A stretch of 64,000 bases of DNA from Parvibaculum lavamentivorans DS-1 (GTDB taxonomy: Bacteria > Pseudomonadota > Alphaproteobacteria > Parvibaculales > Parvibaculaceae), in contig NC_009719.1 of the NCBI RefSeq assembly GCF_000017565.1, positions 3,827,001 to 3,891,000 of the forward strand, given 5' to 3'. A program made the translations under genes and the position numbers. The notes under the pieces were generated by a model. That model ran no database searches and was not told the origin of the DNA. It worked only from the letters and a program-made list of their open reading frames with translations. Numbering within the stretch: the first letter of the stretch is position 1; each line of letters opens with the position of its first letter. Positions 1 through 9,724 of this stretch are shown piece after piece.

Positions 1-809
1 CGAACAGAAGCCGGATGCGTTCGAGGTCTTCGACCGCATGCACATCCTCCAGAAGCCGCGAGCGTCCCCGCACGATCAGCGACTTGCCCAGCGGATCATT
101 GTTGGCGGCCGCCGAATTGGAACCCGACCAGGTGGCCAGCCCCGCTTCGATCACCTTGGCTGTGAGCTCGTTCAGCTCCGCCTTCTGCGTTTCCAGTTCG
201 CGCGCCAGATGGGCCTTCGCCTCGTCCAGCGTCCGCCCGCGCAATTGCGCGTTGAGATAATTGGTCGCCTCGGCCAGCGCCGAAGGCGTCAGGCCCTTGG
301 GGATTTCAATCACGCGATTTTCGACCGCGCCGCCTTCCGTCACGATCACCACGAGCGCCCGCTCCGCGTCGATCGGCACGAATTCGACGTGTTTGAGCGC
401 CGCGTCATAGGTCGGCGCGACCACGAAACCAGCGCCATGGCTGAGGCCGGAGAGGAGTTTCGAGGCCTCGTCCAGCACATCCTCGATGCTCTTGTGGGAG
501 CCCGAAACCTGCCGCTCGATCGCAATGCGCTCATCATCCGTGAGATCGCCGATTTCGAGCAACCCGTCCACGAACATGCGAAGGCCTGCCTCGGTCGGCA
601 TCCGGCCGGCGCTGGTATGCGGTGCGAAAATAAGCCCGAGCCCCTCCAGATCCGACATGACGTTGCGGATCGAGGCGGCGGAGAGCGACAATGGCAATTG
701 CCGGGACAGGAACCGCGAGCCCACCGGCTCCCCCGTCTCCAGATAGGTTTCGACCACGCGCCGCAGGATCTCGCGCGAACGCTCGTTGAGATCCATTACG
801 CCAACCATG
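1..809 (-). CDS. hrcA: Heat-inducible transcription repressor HrcA (C-terminus beyond left edge)
   Basis: About 269 residues are present on the minus strand; the stop lies outside the window. HrcA represses groESL/dnaK-type heat-shock genes by binding CIRCE operators. The protein begins MVGVMDLNERSREILRRVVE, the typical HrcA winged-helix N-terminus, followed by ETGEPVGSRFLSR and SSIRNVMSDLEGLGL. An in-frame ATG lies 12 nt further in at 797, so the exact start is uncertain. It is divergent from rph across about 170 bp, a common alphaproteobacterial arrangement. I saw no CIRCE element in that gap. Confidence 0.95.
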
Positions 810-981
810 CTCGCAACCCGCCTCCGCTTAAGCCTCTGAAACTCGGAAACAATTTAGTGCGCTTTGACCCGGCATCAAAGCCTTTCGAAGAAAATCGCGC
901 CGCTTTACGCAGGCGCCCGCCCAAGGTAGTAAGGCGGCAATCGGAAAAGATCATCTTCAGAAGACAGAACTGGAACCTCTT

Positions 982-1698
982 ATGCGCCCTTCCGGACGCC
1001 AGCCGCAGGAAATGCGGACCGTCAGCTTCGAGCCCGGCGTTGCCAAACATGCCGAAGGCTCCTGCCTCGTCCGCTTCGGCGACACCCATGTGCTGTGCAC
1101 CGCCAGCCTTGAAGAGCGTGTCCCGCCCTTCCTGAAGGGCGGCGGCCAGGGCTGGGTCACGGCGGAATACGGCATGCTGCCGCGCTCCACCCATGAGCGC
1201 ATGCGCCGCGAGGCCGCGCAAGGCAAGCAATCCGGCCGCACCCAGGAAATCCAGCGTCTCGTCGGCCGCTCGCTGCGCTCGGTGGTCGATCTGAAGGCGC
1301 TTGGCGAACGCCAGATCAGCGTCGATTGCGACGTCCTTCAGGCCGATGGCGGCACGCGCACCGCCTCGATCACCGGCGCCTGGGTCGCGCTTCATCAATG
1401 TATCGAATGGATGCGCGCCCGCTCGATGATTTCGGCGCCTGTCCTGAAGGATCATGTCGCGGCAATTTCCTGTGGCATCTACCAAGGCGTTCCCGTGGTC
1501 GATCTCGACTATGCGGAGGATTCGACCGCCGACACCGACGCGAATTTCGTCATCACCGGCAAGGGCGGCATCTGCGAGATCCAGGGCACGGCCGAAGGCG
1601 AACCCTTCAGCGACGAGGAGTTCCTGTCGCTGCTGGCGCTGGCGAAAACCTCCATCGCAGATCTCGTGCGGCGCCAGAAGGAAGCGGTATCGGCATGA
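982..1698 (+). CDS. rph: Ribonuclease PH
   Basis: 238 residues, full length for RNase PH, the phosphate-dependent 3'-5' exoribonuclease that trims tRNA 3' ends in the cytoplasm. Family blocks are visible: [19 protein letters not shown] at the N-terminus, [20 protein letters not shown] in the first third, and [20 protein letters not shown] near residue 115. The stop overlaps the next start (ATGA), so it is translationally coupled to rdgB. It is divergent from hrcA. Confidence 0.97.
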   Translation: MRPSGRQPQEMRTVSFEPGVAKHAEGSCLVRFGDTHVLCTASLEERVPPFLKGGGQGWVTAEYGMLPRSTHERMRREAAQGKQSGRTQEIQRLVGRSLRSVVDLKALGERQISVDCDVLQADGGTRTASITGAWVALHQCIEWMRARSMISAPVLKDHVAAISCGIYQGVPVVDLDYAEDSTADTDANFVITGKGGICEIQGTAEGEPFSDEEFLSLLALAKTSIADLVRRQKEAVSA

Positions 1699-2300
1699 CC
1701 AGGCGTTTTGAAGGCGGCAAGCTCGTCGTTGCGAGCCACAATCCCGGCAAGGTCCGCGAGATTGCCGATCTTCTTGCGTCACTCAATGTCGAGATCCTCT
1801 CCGCCGCCGATCTCGGCCTTGCCGAACCGGACGAAACCGGTGAGACCTTCCGCGAGAATGCGGAACTGAAGGCGCTCGCCGCCGCGAAGACGGCGCAGCT
1901 TCCGGCTCTCTCCGATGACAGCGGCCTCTGCGTCGAGGCGCTCGGCGGCGCCCCCGGCATTTTCTCCGCGCGCTGGGCAGGACCGACGAAAGACTTCGCC
2001 TTCGCGATGGAAAAGCTCCGCCGCGGCATGCTTGAAACCGGCCCGGTCGACACATCCGCTTATTTCATCTGCGGCCTCGCGCTCGCATGGCCCGACGGCC
2101 ATGTCGAATATTTCGAGGGCAGGGTGGATGGCGACCTCGTCTGGCCGCCGCGCGGCGAGAAGGGCTTCGGCTACGATCCCGTTTTCGTGCCGCATGGCTA
2201 CGAAACAACTTTTGGCGAAATGGAACCGCAGGCGAAGCATGACATCTCGCACCGCGCCCACGCCTTCCGGCAACTTGTCGATGCCTGCTTCCGGAGCTGA
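1695..2300 (+). CDS. rdgB: RdgB/HAM1 family non-canonical purine NTP pyrophosphatase
   Basis: 201 residues. It hydrolyses dITP, dXTP and XTP to monophosphates, keeping deaminated purines out of DNA. The N-terminal substrate loop [11 protein letters not shown] and the catalytic block [20 protein letters not shown] are present, as is [13 protein letters not shown] near residue 155. The ATG at 1695 overlaps the rph stop by four bases, so the start is well supported. The reading frame extends far upstream, but that part lies inside rph in another frame and is not coding. Confidence 0.96.
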   Translation: MTRRFEGGKLVVASHNPGKVREIADLLASLNVEILSAADLGLAEPDETGETFRENAELKALAAAKTAQLPALSDDSGLCVEALGGAPGIFSARWAGPTKDFAFAMEKLRRGMLETGPVDTSAYFICGLALAWPDGHVEYFEGRVDGDLVWPPRGEKGFGYDPVFVPHGYETTFGEMEPQAKHDISHRAHAFRQLVDACFRS

Positions 2301-3438
2301 TGAACCGGGTTTCGGCGTCTATGTTCACTGGCCCTTCTGCCAGTCGAAATGTCCCTACTGCGATTTCAACAGCCATGTCGTCGCCAATGTCGATCAGGCG
2401 CGCTGGGCAAAGGCGCTGACGCGCGAACTTCAATATATGCGTGGCCTCACCGGCCCCCGCAGCGTCCGCTCGATCTTCTTCGGCGGCGGTACGCCGTCGC
2501 TGACGGAGCCGGCAACCGTCGAGGCGGTGCTGACGCAGATCGCCGCGCTCTGGACGGTGGAGCAGGGCGCCGAGATCACGCTCGAGGCAAACCCCACCAG
2601 CGTCGAGGCCGCGCGCTTTCGTGGCTATCGCAAGGCGGGCGTCAACCGTCTCTCGCTCGGCGTCCAGTCGCTTGATGACAGGGAGCTGAAATTTCTCGGC
2701 CGTCTCCACACGGCGGATGAAGCACTCCGCGCCATCGCACTTGCCCGCGAAACCTTCCCGCGCCTTTCCTTCGACCTCATCTATGCGCGCCCCGGCCAGA
2801 CGAAGGAAAAATGGACGGCGGAACTTCGCGCCGCACTCGCTCATGCGGTGGACCATCTCTCGCTCTATCAACTCACCATCGAGGAAGAGACAGCCTTCGC
2901 GCGCCTCTACGAGAAAGGCGCCTTCAAACTGCCCGGCGAAGACGAGGCCGCCGAACTTTACGCCCTCACAGGCGAAATCGCGGCCGAAGCCGGATTATCC
3001 GCCTACGAAGTATCGAACTATGCCCGGCCCGGTGCCGAAGCCCGCCACAATCTCGTCTATTGGCGCTATGGCGACTATGCCGGTGTCGGGCCCGGCGCGC
3101 ATGGCCGCATCTCGACGGAAGGAAAGCGCCTCGCCACGCGCACGCTTCGCATGCCCGGCGCATGGATCGAAAATGTCGAACGCGATGGACACGGCCTCGA
3201 AGCATCGGAGGAAATACCCGGCGCGGCGCAAGGCGACGAAATGATGCTGATGGGCCTGAGGCTGGAGGAAGGTGTATCGCTTGCGCGCTACGCCGCGCTC
3301 GCCGGGAAGGAAATTGCCGCCCCCCGCATCGGCAACCTGATCGCCGATGGCTTGTTGATGAGAAATGGCGACATCATCCGCACGACGCCGCAAGGCCGCC
3401 TCGTGCTCGACGCGCTGCTGGCGCGGCTTCTCGCCTAG
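2281..3438 (+). CDS. hemW: Radical SAM protein HemW (heme chaperone, formerly coproporphyrinogen III oxidase-like)
   Basis: 385 residues. HemW is a radical SAM relative of HemN that is thought to deliver heme and lacks proven coproporphyrinogen oxidase activity. The cluster motif CQSKCPYC lies near residue 20 after YVHWPF, followed by [16 protein letters not shown] and [11 protein letters not shown], all standard HemN/HemW blocks. The length suits HemW. The start at 2281 overlaps the end of rdgB by 20 nt; an ATG further upstream would give a longer overlap. It is third in the rph-rdgB-hemW operon, and its stop overlaps that of the convergent GST gene. Confidence 0.93.
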   Translation: MPASGADEPGFGVYVHWPFCQSKCPYCDFNSHVVANVDQARWAKALTRELQYMRGLTGPRSVRSIFFGGGTPSLTEPATVEAVLTQIAALWTVEQGAEITLEANPTSVEAARFRGYRKAGVNRLSLGVQSLDDRELKFLGRLHTADEALRAIALARETFPRLSFDLIYARPGQTKEKWTAELRAALAHAVDHLSLYQLTIEEETAFARLYEKGAFKLPGEDEAAELYALTGEIAAEAGLSAYEVSNYARPGAEARHNLVYWRYGDYAGVGPGAHGRISTEGKRLATRTLRMPGAWIENVERDGHGLEASEEIPGAAQGDEMMLMGLRLEEGVSLARYAALAGKEIAAPRIGNLIADGLLMRNGDIIRTTPQGRLVLDALLARLLA

Positions 3439-4088
3439 AGGCCCTCGACATAATCCGGCTGCGCATCGGGTGCCGCCGCCTTGAAGGCGGGCAGGCTCCC
3501 GCAATGCGCGACGATCCGGTTGATCCGCGGATAGGGCTCAAGGTCGACCTTGAAGCGCACATAGTTCAGATGTTGCGGCACGAGAAAAATATCGGCGATG
3601 GTCGGCTTGTCGCCGAAGCAGAACGGCGTCTCCGGCCGCGATGCCAGGGTCTTTTCCAGCGCCGTGAAGCCGATTGTCCCCCAATGCGCATACCATTGCT
3701 GGCGCTTCGCGTCGTCGAGCCCCATCTCGCCGCCGAGATAGCGGTGTACGCCTGAATTGTTGAGCGCATGCATCTCCGCTGCGATGGCGGCAGCGAAGGC
3801 GCGCGCCTGCGCTCGCGTCAGTAGATCGGCCGGCATGATCGAGGGTTCGGGAAAGACCTCTTCCAGATATTCGATGATCGCGAGCGACTGCGTGAGTATC
3901 CGCGCGTCATGTTCGAGCGTGGGTACGAGACCCTGAGGATTGAGTTTCAGATAGGCGTCCGACTTCTGCTCGCCTGCGGGCCCGATATTCACCGAGACAT
4001 ATTCGTAGTCGAGCCCCTTGAGTGCGAGCGCGATCCGGACGCGGTGACCGGCCGAATTGCGAAAGAAATTATGTAGCCGGAGCGTCAT
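3435..4088 (-). CDS. maiA: Zeta-class glutathione S-transferase, probable maleylacetoacetate isomerase
   Basis: 217 residues. The N-terminal thioredoxin-fold half carries the zeta-class type signature (NSAGHRVRIALALKGLDYE) and NPQGLVPTLEHD; the helical C-terminal half has FGDKPTIADIFLVPQ. Zeta-class enzymes isomerise maleylacetoacetate in tyrosine catabolism using glutathione. No other tyrosine-degradation gene is nearby, so the substrate is inferred from family only. The start codon directly abuts the stop of the lpoA-like gene, so the two are probably cotranscribed. Confidence 0.85.
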   Translation of the reverse strand: MTLRLHNFFRNSAGHRVRIALALKGLDYEYVSVNIGPAGEQKSDAYLKLNPQGLVPTLEHDARILTQSLAIIEYLEEVFPEPSIMPADLLTRAQARAFAAAIAAEMHALNNSGVHRYLGGEMGLDDAKRQQWYAHWGTIGFTALEKTLASRPETPFCFGDKPTIADIFLVPQHLNYVRFKVDLEPYPRINRIVAHCGSLPAFKAAAPDAQPDYVEGL

Positions 4089-5330
4089 CTAGAAAACCGG
4101 CGGCCGGAAGCTTGTCGGCGCCGGATCGATAACCACGGCACCCGTCGGCCGCATCTCGAGAACCGCAAGGCCGCGTTCCGTTCGTCCATCCGGCATGAAA
4201 CGGAAAATCCCGTCGACGCCCGCGAAGCCGTCCGGATTGGTCAGCGCCTCCGGCGTGAAGCGGCTCTCTTCCGGCAGTGTCGAAAGCGCAATCGCGAGGC
4301 TCACCCCGTCATAGCCGAGGCTTGCGATGCGCGGCGGCGTCCCGCCATAGGCGCGGCGATAGCGCGTCAAAAACTGGTCATGGCCTTCCGGCGGCGGCGC
4401 GGGAAACCACGCACCGGCAAGCGGCGGCTCGCGGGCAAGCGAAGGGTCGTCCCAGAGCCCCGTGCCGAGAAATTTCACGTCGCGCGGATCGACATCGTAA
4501 TAGGGAAGCAGCGGTGCCATGGATTTAAGCTGCGCGCCGCCCTCGGGCAGAAATACGGCCTGATAGTTCCCGCCGCCATAGGCGCCGGCAATCCGTTGCG
4601 CCGGCTCATACATGCCTTCCGGGCTCGCCGGATAGCTCGTGCTGGCGACGACCGTCCCCGCCCGCGCTGATACCGCGCGCTGAAAGGCGTCGCGCACCCG
4701 CTCGCCATAAGCGCCATAGGGATAGAGTGCCGCAAAACGCGTGATGCCCTGCAGCGTTGTATAATCCACGATCCGGTCGACATCCTGATCGAGCGGGAAC
4801 GACAGCAGATGAACGCCATTGCCGCCGACCGAACTGTCGGAAGAGAACGCCACCACGGGCACTCTCACATCCCGGGCAAGCCGCGCTACCGCCGTCACTT
4901 CCTCGGCAAAGAGCGGCCCGAGTATGAGGTCCGCGCCGGCATCGAGCGCCTCCCGCGCCACGCGCTGTGCGCCGGCCGCCGTGCCGCCTGTAGCCTTCGG
5001 CATCAGCAATATGTTCGTCGCGTCGAACTCGAACAGTGCGAGTTGCGCGGCATTGTAGAGCGCGTTCGAAAGCGTCCGCACATCCTCGCGCGACGAATTG
5101 AACGGCAGCAGCAGGGCGACGCGCACCGGCCTCTCCCCGGCCATGTGGGCGGGCGTGTAGAACCTCGCAGGATCGCGGGAAAATGCCGGCGGCTGCGTCT
5201 GGGGCGGCGGTGCCACCTCCACCTTTGGGGGCGGCGTCACGACCGGCGGCGGCGTTTGCTGTTGTCCTGTCGAACAAGCCGCGAGCGCCAGCGAAATGCC
5301 GAGCGCGAAGAGCGCCTTCACGCCTGTCAT
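4089..5330 (-). CDS. Penicillin-binding protein activator LpoA/LppC-like lipoprotein
   Basis: 413 residues from the ATG at 5330. The N-terminus is a lipoprotein signal with lipobox LALAAC, then a Pro/Gln-rich linker (TPPPVVTPPPKVEVAPPPQ) and a periplasmic-binding-protein type I fold starting at VRVALLLPF. This matches LpoA/YraM, the outer-membrane lipoprotein that activates PBP1a in enterobacteria, though without its N-terminal TPR half. A GTG 27 nt upstream could also start it. It is divergent from rsmI and about 2 kb from yraN and a BON lipoprotein, the same neighbourhood as in E. coli, which supports the assignment. Confidence 0.85.
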   Translation of the reverse strand: MTGVKALFALGISLALAACSTGQQQTPPPVVTPPPKVEVAPPPQTQPPAFSRDPARFYTPAHMAGERPVRVALLLPFNSSREDVRTLSNALYNAAQLALFEFDATNILLMPKATGGTAAGAQRVAREALDAGADLILGPLFAEEVTAVARLARDVRVPVVAFSSDSSVGGNGVHLLSFPLDQDVDRIVDYTTLQGITRFAALYPYGAYGERVRDAFQRAVSARAGTVVASTSYPASPEGMYEPAQRIAGAYGGGNYQAVFLPEGGAQLKSMAPLLPYYDVDPRDVKFLGTGLWDDPSLAREPPLAGAWFPAPPPEGHDQFLTRYRRAYGGTPPRIASLGYDGVSLAIALSTLPEESRFTPEALTNPDGFAGVDGIFRFMPDGRTERGLAVLEMRPTGAVVIDPAPTSFRPPVF

Positions 5331-5487
5331 AAGGCCGGAGCGGGCAGGGCGGACAGACTTTGTCACCGGATTCTTCCTGAGCAAGCAGCGAAACGAAACG
5401 AAATCGGAGGGTACTGTCCGGCCGGGTGCAAGTAAACCGCCCGCAAAGCCGTTGCCAAAACCGCTTGCCGGGGCCAAGGTCGCGCGC

Positions 5488-6363
5488 ATGGAGAAAGAAG
5501 ACGACAAGCGGCAAAAGCTCGCCCCGCGCCTCGCATCCGGCCTTTATGTCACCGCCACGCCCATCGGCAATGCAGGCGACATCAGCCTCCGCGCGCTCGA
5601 TGTTCTCGGCCGCGCCGATCTCGTTCTCTGTGAGGATACCCGCGTGACCGCGAAGCTCTTCGCCATCCACGGTATCAAGGTAAAGACCGCGCCCTATCAC
5701 GATCACAACGCCGCCGAGATGCGGCCCCGCGTGCTGAGGCGCCTCGAAGCGGGCGAGGCCGTCGCCCTGGTTTCCGATGCCGGCACGCCGCTCGTCTCCG
5801 ATCCGGGCCTGAAGCTCGTGCAGGAGGCGGTGGCGGGCGGCCATGCCGTCACGGCGCTGCCCGGCGCTTCCTCCGTGCTGGCGGCCCTGACGTTGGCAGG
5901 CCTCCCAACCGACCGGTTTTTCTTTGCCGGCTTCCTGCCGGTGAAGCAGGAAGCGCGCCGAAAGGAACTGGCGGAACTCGCCGCCATCCCCTCCACCCTC
6001 GTCTTTCTGGAAAGCGCGAACCGCCTCGCCGCTTCCCTCGGCGACATGGCGGCGACGCTCGGCAATCGCGAAGCCGCTGTCGCCCGCGAACTGACGAAGC
6101 GCTTCGAGGAAGTGCGGCGCGGCTCCCTTGGCGAGCTTGCCGCGCATTATGAAGAGGCCGGCGCGCCGAAAGGTGAGGTCGTCGTCGTCGTCGGTCCGCC
6201 CGAAAAGCGCGCCGCGCTCTGCGCCCATGAGGTGGATGCAATGCTCGAAAACGCGCTCGCTCGCACCTCCCTCAAGGATGCCGTCGCCGAGATCGTTGCG
6301 ATGACCGGGCTGCCGCGCCGCGAAATCTACGCCCGCGCGCTTGAACTCTCGGGTGCGAAGTGA
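5488..6363 (+). CDS. rsmI: 16S rRNA (cytidine(1402)-2'-O)-methyltransferase RsmI
   Basis: 291 residues, normal for RsmI, which methylates the ribose of C1402 in the 30S decoding centre. It has the tetrapyrrole-methylase fold: GLYVTATPIGNAGDISLRAL near residue 20, CEDTRVTAKL, VSDAGTPLVSDPGLKLV and LPGASSVLAAL. The ATG at 5488 precedes the first conserved strand; the open frame further upstream overlaps the divergent lipoprotein gene and is not conserved-looking. Its stop overlaps the yraN GTG start. Confidence 0.96.
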   Translation: MEKEDDKRQKLAPRLASGLYVTATPIGNAGDISLRALDVLGRADLVLCEDTRVTAKLFAIHGIKVKTAPYHDHNAAEMRPRVLRRLEAGEAVALVSDAGTPLVSDPGLKLVQEAVAGGHAVTALPGASSVLAALTLAGLPTDRFFFAGFLPVKQEARRKELAELAAIPSTLVFLESANRLAASLGDMAATLGNREAAVARELTKRFEEVRRGSLGELAAHYEEAGAPKGEVVVVVGPPEKRAALCAHEVDAMLENALARTSLKDAVAEIVAMTGLPRREIYARALELSGAK

Positions 6364-6761
6364 AGCCGGCCCGGTTCGCGCCGCGTGCCGCCCGCAAGGG
6401 AAATCCCGCCACGGGCCTCGCCGCCTATCGTCTCGGCCTTCGCGCCGAAACGCTTGCCGTCCTTCTCCTTCGCCTCAAGGGATACCGCGTCGTCGCGCGC
6501 CGCCTGAAAACGCCGGCCGGTGAAATCGACCTGGTGGTCCGGCGCGGCCGTGCGCTTGCCGTGGTCGAGGTCAAGGCGCGCGGGGAGGGCGACGCGGCGG
6601 CGGAGGCGCTCCTCCCTCGCCAGCAGCGGCGGCTGGAGCGCGCCGCGGCGCATCTCCTTGGCCGTTATCCGCATTTCGCCGATCTCGATCTTCGTTTCGA
6701 CGTCGTGCTCATTGTGCCGCGCCGCTGGCCGCGTCACCTCGCGGATGCGTGGCGGCCATAA
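6360..6761 (+). CDS. yraN: YraN/UPF0102 family nuclease-like protein
   Basis: 133 residues starting at a GTG that overlaps the rsmI stop (GTGA). The core GEIDLVVRRGRALAVVEVKA is the UPF0102 signature with the D...E.K pattern of restriction-endonuclease-like folds. The biochemical role is unproven; family members sit beside rsmI in many bacteria. Tight coupling to rsmI supports a shared operon. Confidence 0.93.
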   Translation: MKPARFAPRAARKGNPATGLAAYRLGLRAETLAVLLLRLKGYRVVARRLKTPAGEIDLVVRRGRALAVVEVKARGEGDAAAEALLPRQQRRLERAAAHLLGRYPHFADLDLRFDVVLIVPRRWPRHLADAWRP

Positions 6762-6823
6762 TCTTGCCGCAGGTGCCGCGTCATTCTCCGCCCGGGCGAA
6801 ACCGGGAAAACGAGGTTCGGAAA

Positions 6824-7399
6824 ATGCGGATGGCAGGGGTGGCTTTGCTGGCGGCGATGGCTTTGAGCGGCTGTGTGCCATTGATCGCGGGCGCGGGCGG
6901 CGCGGCGGCGGTCGGTGCATCGCAGGAGCGCGGTCTCGAACAGGCGGTCGACGACAACCAGATCGCCTTCGAAATCAACCGCAAGCTCCTGGCGAAGGAC
7001 ACCGCGCTTTATCGCGGCGTCTCGACGCAAGTGCAGAAAGGCCGCGTCCTCCTCACCGGCACGGTTCCAAAGCCGGAAGACCGCGTCGAGGTCACGCGCA
7101 TCGTCTGGTCGATCGGCGGCGTCAAGGAAGTCATCAACGAACTCAATGTCGGCGAGCGCGGCGGCTTCAGCCAGTCCGTCAGCGACACGTCGATCTCGAC
7201 CAAGCTGCGCACCCGCCTGCTCGGCGACAAGAATGTCAGCAGCATCAACTATTCGATCGAGACCGTGCGCGGCACGGTCTATCTGATGGGCACGGCTCTC
7301 AACCAGGCCGAACTCGACCGCGTTGTGGCGCATGCCCGCGATATCTCGGGCGTCCGCAACGTCGTCTCCTATGTCGAGGTAAAGAAGCCGGGGAACTAA
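6824..7399 (+). CDS. BON-domain lipoprotein, DolP/OsmY-like
   Basis: 191 residues from the ATG at 6824. It has a lipoprotein signal ending at LSGC and two BON domains: about residues 45-110 (DNQIAFEINRKLL to VINELNV) and 125-188 (DTSISTKLRTRLL to VVSYVEV). E. coli DolP (YraP), with the same architecture, supports outer-membrane integrity and lies downstream of yraN, so position and domains agree. The diaA gene usually found between yraN and dolP in enterics is absent. The earlier in-frame start at 6749 overlaps yraN and would bury the signal peptide. Confidence 0.88.
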   Translation: MRMAGVALLAAMALSGCVPLIAGAGGAAAVGASQERGLEQAVDDNQIAFEINRKLLAKDTALYRGVSTQVQKGRVLLTGTVPKPEDRVEVTRIVWSIGGVKEVINELNVGERGGFSQSVSDTSISTKLRTRLLGDKNVSSINYSIETVRGTVYLMGTALNQAELDRVVAHARDISGVRNVVSYVEVKKPGN

Positions 7400-7458
7400 T
7401 CCGAAGCCCCGCATCCGCATCGCATATCGGGTCTTGCCGTATCCGTCTTTTCCGCGCC

Positions 7459-8322
7459 ATGATCGCAGCCATGGGCAGCGAAGACGAAGAAACGGAACAT
7501 GAATTGCGCGCGGCGGGAAATCTGCCCGACGCCGATCTCGACATAGCGCATCTCGCACTCATGCTCGCCCTTCGCGACCGTCCGGGCATTCCGCTCGCGC
7601 CCTATCGCGATCACCTCGCCGAATTGGTTGCCGTTGCGGGCGATGCCTTGCGCGACACGCCCTCGCTCCTGCCATGCAGCGTGGCGGCGGGCGCGCTGGC
7701 AGGCGTCCTTGCCGGCACCTATCGTTATCTGGGCGACACCGAAACCTATGACGATCCGCGCAATGCGAACATTGCCCACGTGATCGACCGCCGCAAGGGC
7801 CTGCCCGTCACGCTCGGCATTCTCTATCTCCACGTCGCCTCGAAGCTCGGCCTTGAGCTTGCGGGTCTCAATTTTCCTGGCCACTTTGTCTTGCGCCTGC
7901 GCTGTGCCGATGAAGCGCTGGTGATCGATCCCTTCAATGGCGGCCAGCCCCTTTCGGCGGCGGACCTGCTGGCACTTCTCCGCAGCGTCGAGGGGCCGCA
8001 AGCGCGCCTCACGCCGGAAGCCTGCGAGGCCGTCGGCACCCGCGATATTCTGCTTCGCCTCGAAAACAACATTCTCGGCCGCGCCATCCGCGCCAATGAT
8101 TTCGCCCGCGCGCGCGACGTCGTGATGAGGATGATATGGCTCGCGCCGCAGCGTGCCGGGCTTCGCTTCGAGCTCGGCCGGCTGGAAGTCCATGCGGGCC
8201 ATATGGGCGCCGCGGCGGATGCCTTCGCCACTTGTATCGACCTCGCCTCCGGCCTCGGCGAAAACCGCATCGCCGGCATGGCGGAGGAGGCGCTGCGCCG
8301 CCTCAAGTCGAAGCTCAATTAG
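7459..8322 (+). CDS. SirB1/transglutaminase-like family protein
   Basis: 287 residues from the ATG at 7459; a second ATG at 7471 is equally possible. The central block from residue 110 (NANIAHVIDRRKGLPVTLGI, then LNFPGHFVLRL) is the SirB1 family signature, a transglutaminase-like fold. The C-terminal 90 residues look like TPR helices. No enzymatic activity is established for the family. It lies between the BON lipoprotein and gshB on the same strand, with gaps of about 60 and 96 nt. Confidence 0.87.
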   Translation: MIAAMGSEDEETEHELRAAGNLPDADLDIAHLALMLALRDRPGIPLAPYRDHLAELVAVAGDALRDTPSLLPCSVAAGALAGVLAGTYRYLGDTETYDDPRNANIAHVIDRRKGLPVTLGILYLHVASKLGLELAGLNFPGHFVLRLRCADEALVIDPFNGGQPLSAADLLALLRSVEGPQARLTPEACEAVGTRDILLRLENNILGRAIRANDFARARDVVMRMIWLAPQRAGLRFELGRLEVHAGHMGAAADAFATCIDLASGLGENRIAGMAEEALRRLKSKLN

Positions 8323-8418
8323 CCGCCCGGCCGGTCATTTTTTGCTCGCAAACCCCGGCCCCTCCCCCCATCTTTGCGCACAGCGGCAAAAAGAGCCGGG
8401 TAACAGAGAATAAAAAGC

Positions 8419-9357
8419 ATGAGCCTTTCCGTCGCCATCCAGATGGACCCGATCCACTCAATCAACATCAACGCGGATTCGACCTTCGCCCTGGGGCTCG
8501 AGGCGCAATCGCGCGGCCACACGCTCTTCTATTACGAGCCGAAGGACCTTTCGATGCGGGACGGGCGCGTCTATGCGCGCATGCGCCCGCTGACGCTGCG
8601 CCGCGAGGTCGGCAATCATTCCTCGCTTGGCAGCCTGGAAAAAATCTTCCTTGAGGATGTGGATGTGGTGCTGATGCGCCAGGACCCGCCCTTCGACATG
8701 AGCTACATCACCGCCACGCATCTTCTCGAGACCGTGCATCCGAAAACGCTGGTGGTGAACGATCCCGCCGAAGTCCGCAACGCGCCGGAAAAGCTTTTCG
8801 CCGTCCGCTTCAAGGGCCTCCTGCCGCCGACCCTCATCAGCCGCGACCCCGAGGAAATCCGCGCCTTCCGCCGCGAATTTTCCGACATCATCGTCAAGCC
8901 GCTTTTCGGCAATGGCGGCGTCGGCGTCTTCCGCATCCGCGATGGCGATGAGAACCTGAATTCGCTGCTGGAAATGTTCGGCCAGATGAACCGCGAGCCC
9001 GTCATCGTGCAGAAATACCTGCCGGAGGTTCGTCAAGGCGACAAGCGCATCATTCTGGTGGATGGAAAACCGGTCGGCGCCATAAACCGCGTTCCCGCCG
9101 AAGGCGAAGCGCGCTCCAACATGCATGTCGGCGGCCGCCCGGAAAAATGGTCGCTTACGAAGCGTGAAGAAGAAATCTGCGAGACGATCGGCCCGGAGCT
9201 CAAAGCCCGTGGACTGATCTTCGTGGGCATCGACGTCATCGGCGACTACCTGACCGAAATCAACGTCACCTCACCCACCGGCATTCAGGAGATCGACCGC
9301 TTCGACAGCGCCAATCTCGCCGGCCTCGTCTGGGATGCCATAGAGGCGCGGCGATAA
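8419..9357 (+). CDS. gshB: Glutathione synthetase
   Basis: 312 residues, full length. It ligates glycine to gamma-glutamylcysteine with ATP in the cytoplasm. The start [20 protein letters not shown] is typical of bacterial GshB; ATP-grasp features follow: [18 protein letters not shown] near residue 155, [11 protein letters not shown], and [13 protein letters not shown] near the C-terminus. It ends 18 bp before the stop of a convergent small lipoprotein gene. Confidence 0.97.
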   Translation: MSLSVAIQMDPIHSININADSTFALGLEAQSRGHTLFYYEPKDLSMRDGRVYARMRPLTLRREVGNHSSLGSLEKIFLEDVDVVLMRQDPPFDMSYITATHLLETVHPKTLVVNDPAEVRNAPEKLFAVRFKGLLPPTLISRDPEEIRAFRREFSDIIVKPLFGNGGVGVFRIRDGDENLNSLLEMFGQMNREPVIVQKYLPEVRQGDKRIILVDGKPVGAINRVPAEGEARSNMHVGGRPEKWSLTKREEEICETIGPELKARGLIFVGIDVIGDYLTEINVTSPTGIQEIDRFDSANLAGLVWDAIEARR

Positions 9358-9375
9358 TTGGCGTGGCGCGGAGCC

Positions 9376-9540
9376 TCAGTCTTCCTCGACGGTCGTGGTC
9401 GTCGTCGTCACCGTCTGCGGCTGCTCGGTCGTGATGGTGCGCTGGGTCGTCGTCTCGGTGTCGCTGCCGCAACCGGCCAGAAGCGCCAGCATGCCGAAGG
9501 CGGCGAGAGGTGCGGCAAGAGGGTGGATGCGATTATTCAT
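9376..9540 (-). CDS. Small threonine-rich lipoprotein (54 aa)
   Basis: A 54-residue protein beginning MNNRIHPLAAPLAAFG. A hydrophobic stretch (FGMLALLAGC) ends in a good lipobox, so it should be lipidated at Cys24. The mature part is 31 residues, mostly Thr with Gln and Glu, ending in six Thr and VEED. A strong Shine-Dalgarno (AGGAG, 7 nt before ATG) supports translation. Longer in-frame extensions upstream look non-coding. I do not recognise a family. It is convergent with gshB. Confidence 0.7.
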   Translation of the reverse strand: MNNRIHPLAAPLAAFGMLALLAGCGSDTETTTQRTITTEQPQTVTTTTTTVEED

Positions 9541-9724
9541 CGTGAAGCTCCTGTAATCGTCGGCGCCCGGCCCGGCAATCACAACGGCTTTCCCGCGTTC
9601 GGGTTCCCGCTTCACAAAGATACCTTCTTGCCGCCCCATTTGGCCGCCCGCGAGGGACGGCGCCCATTTGTGGCGGTGTGATTTAAAGGTAGATTGCGCA
9701 TCGCGGGTTGAAGGAGGGGCAGGG

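Noticed and set aside
810-981. CIRCE operator between hrcA and rph
   Set aside because: No TTAGCACTC-N9-GAGTGCTAA-like inverted repeat found in the gap.
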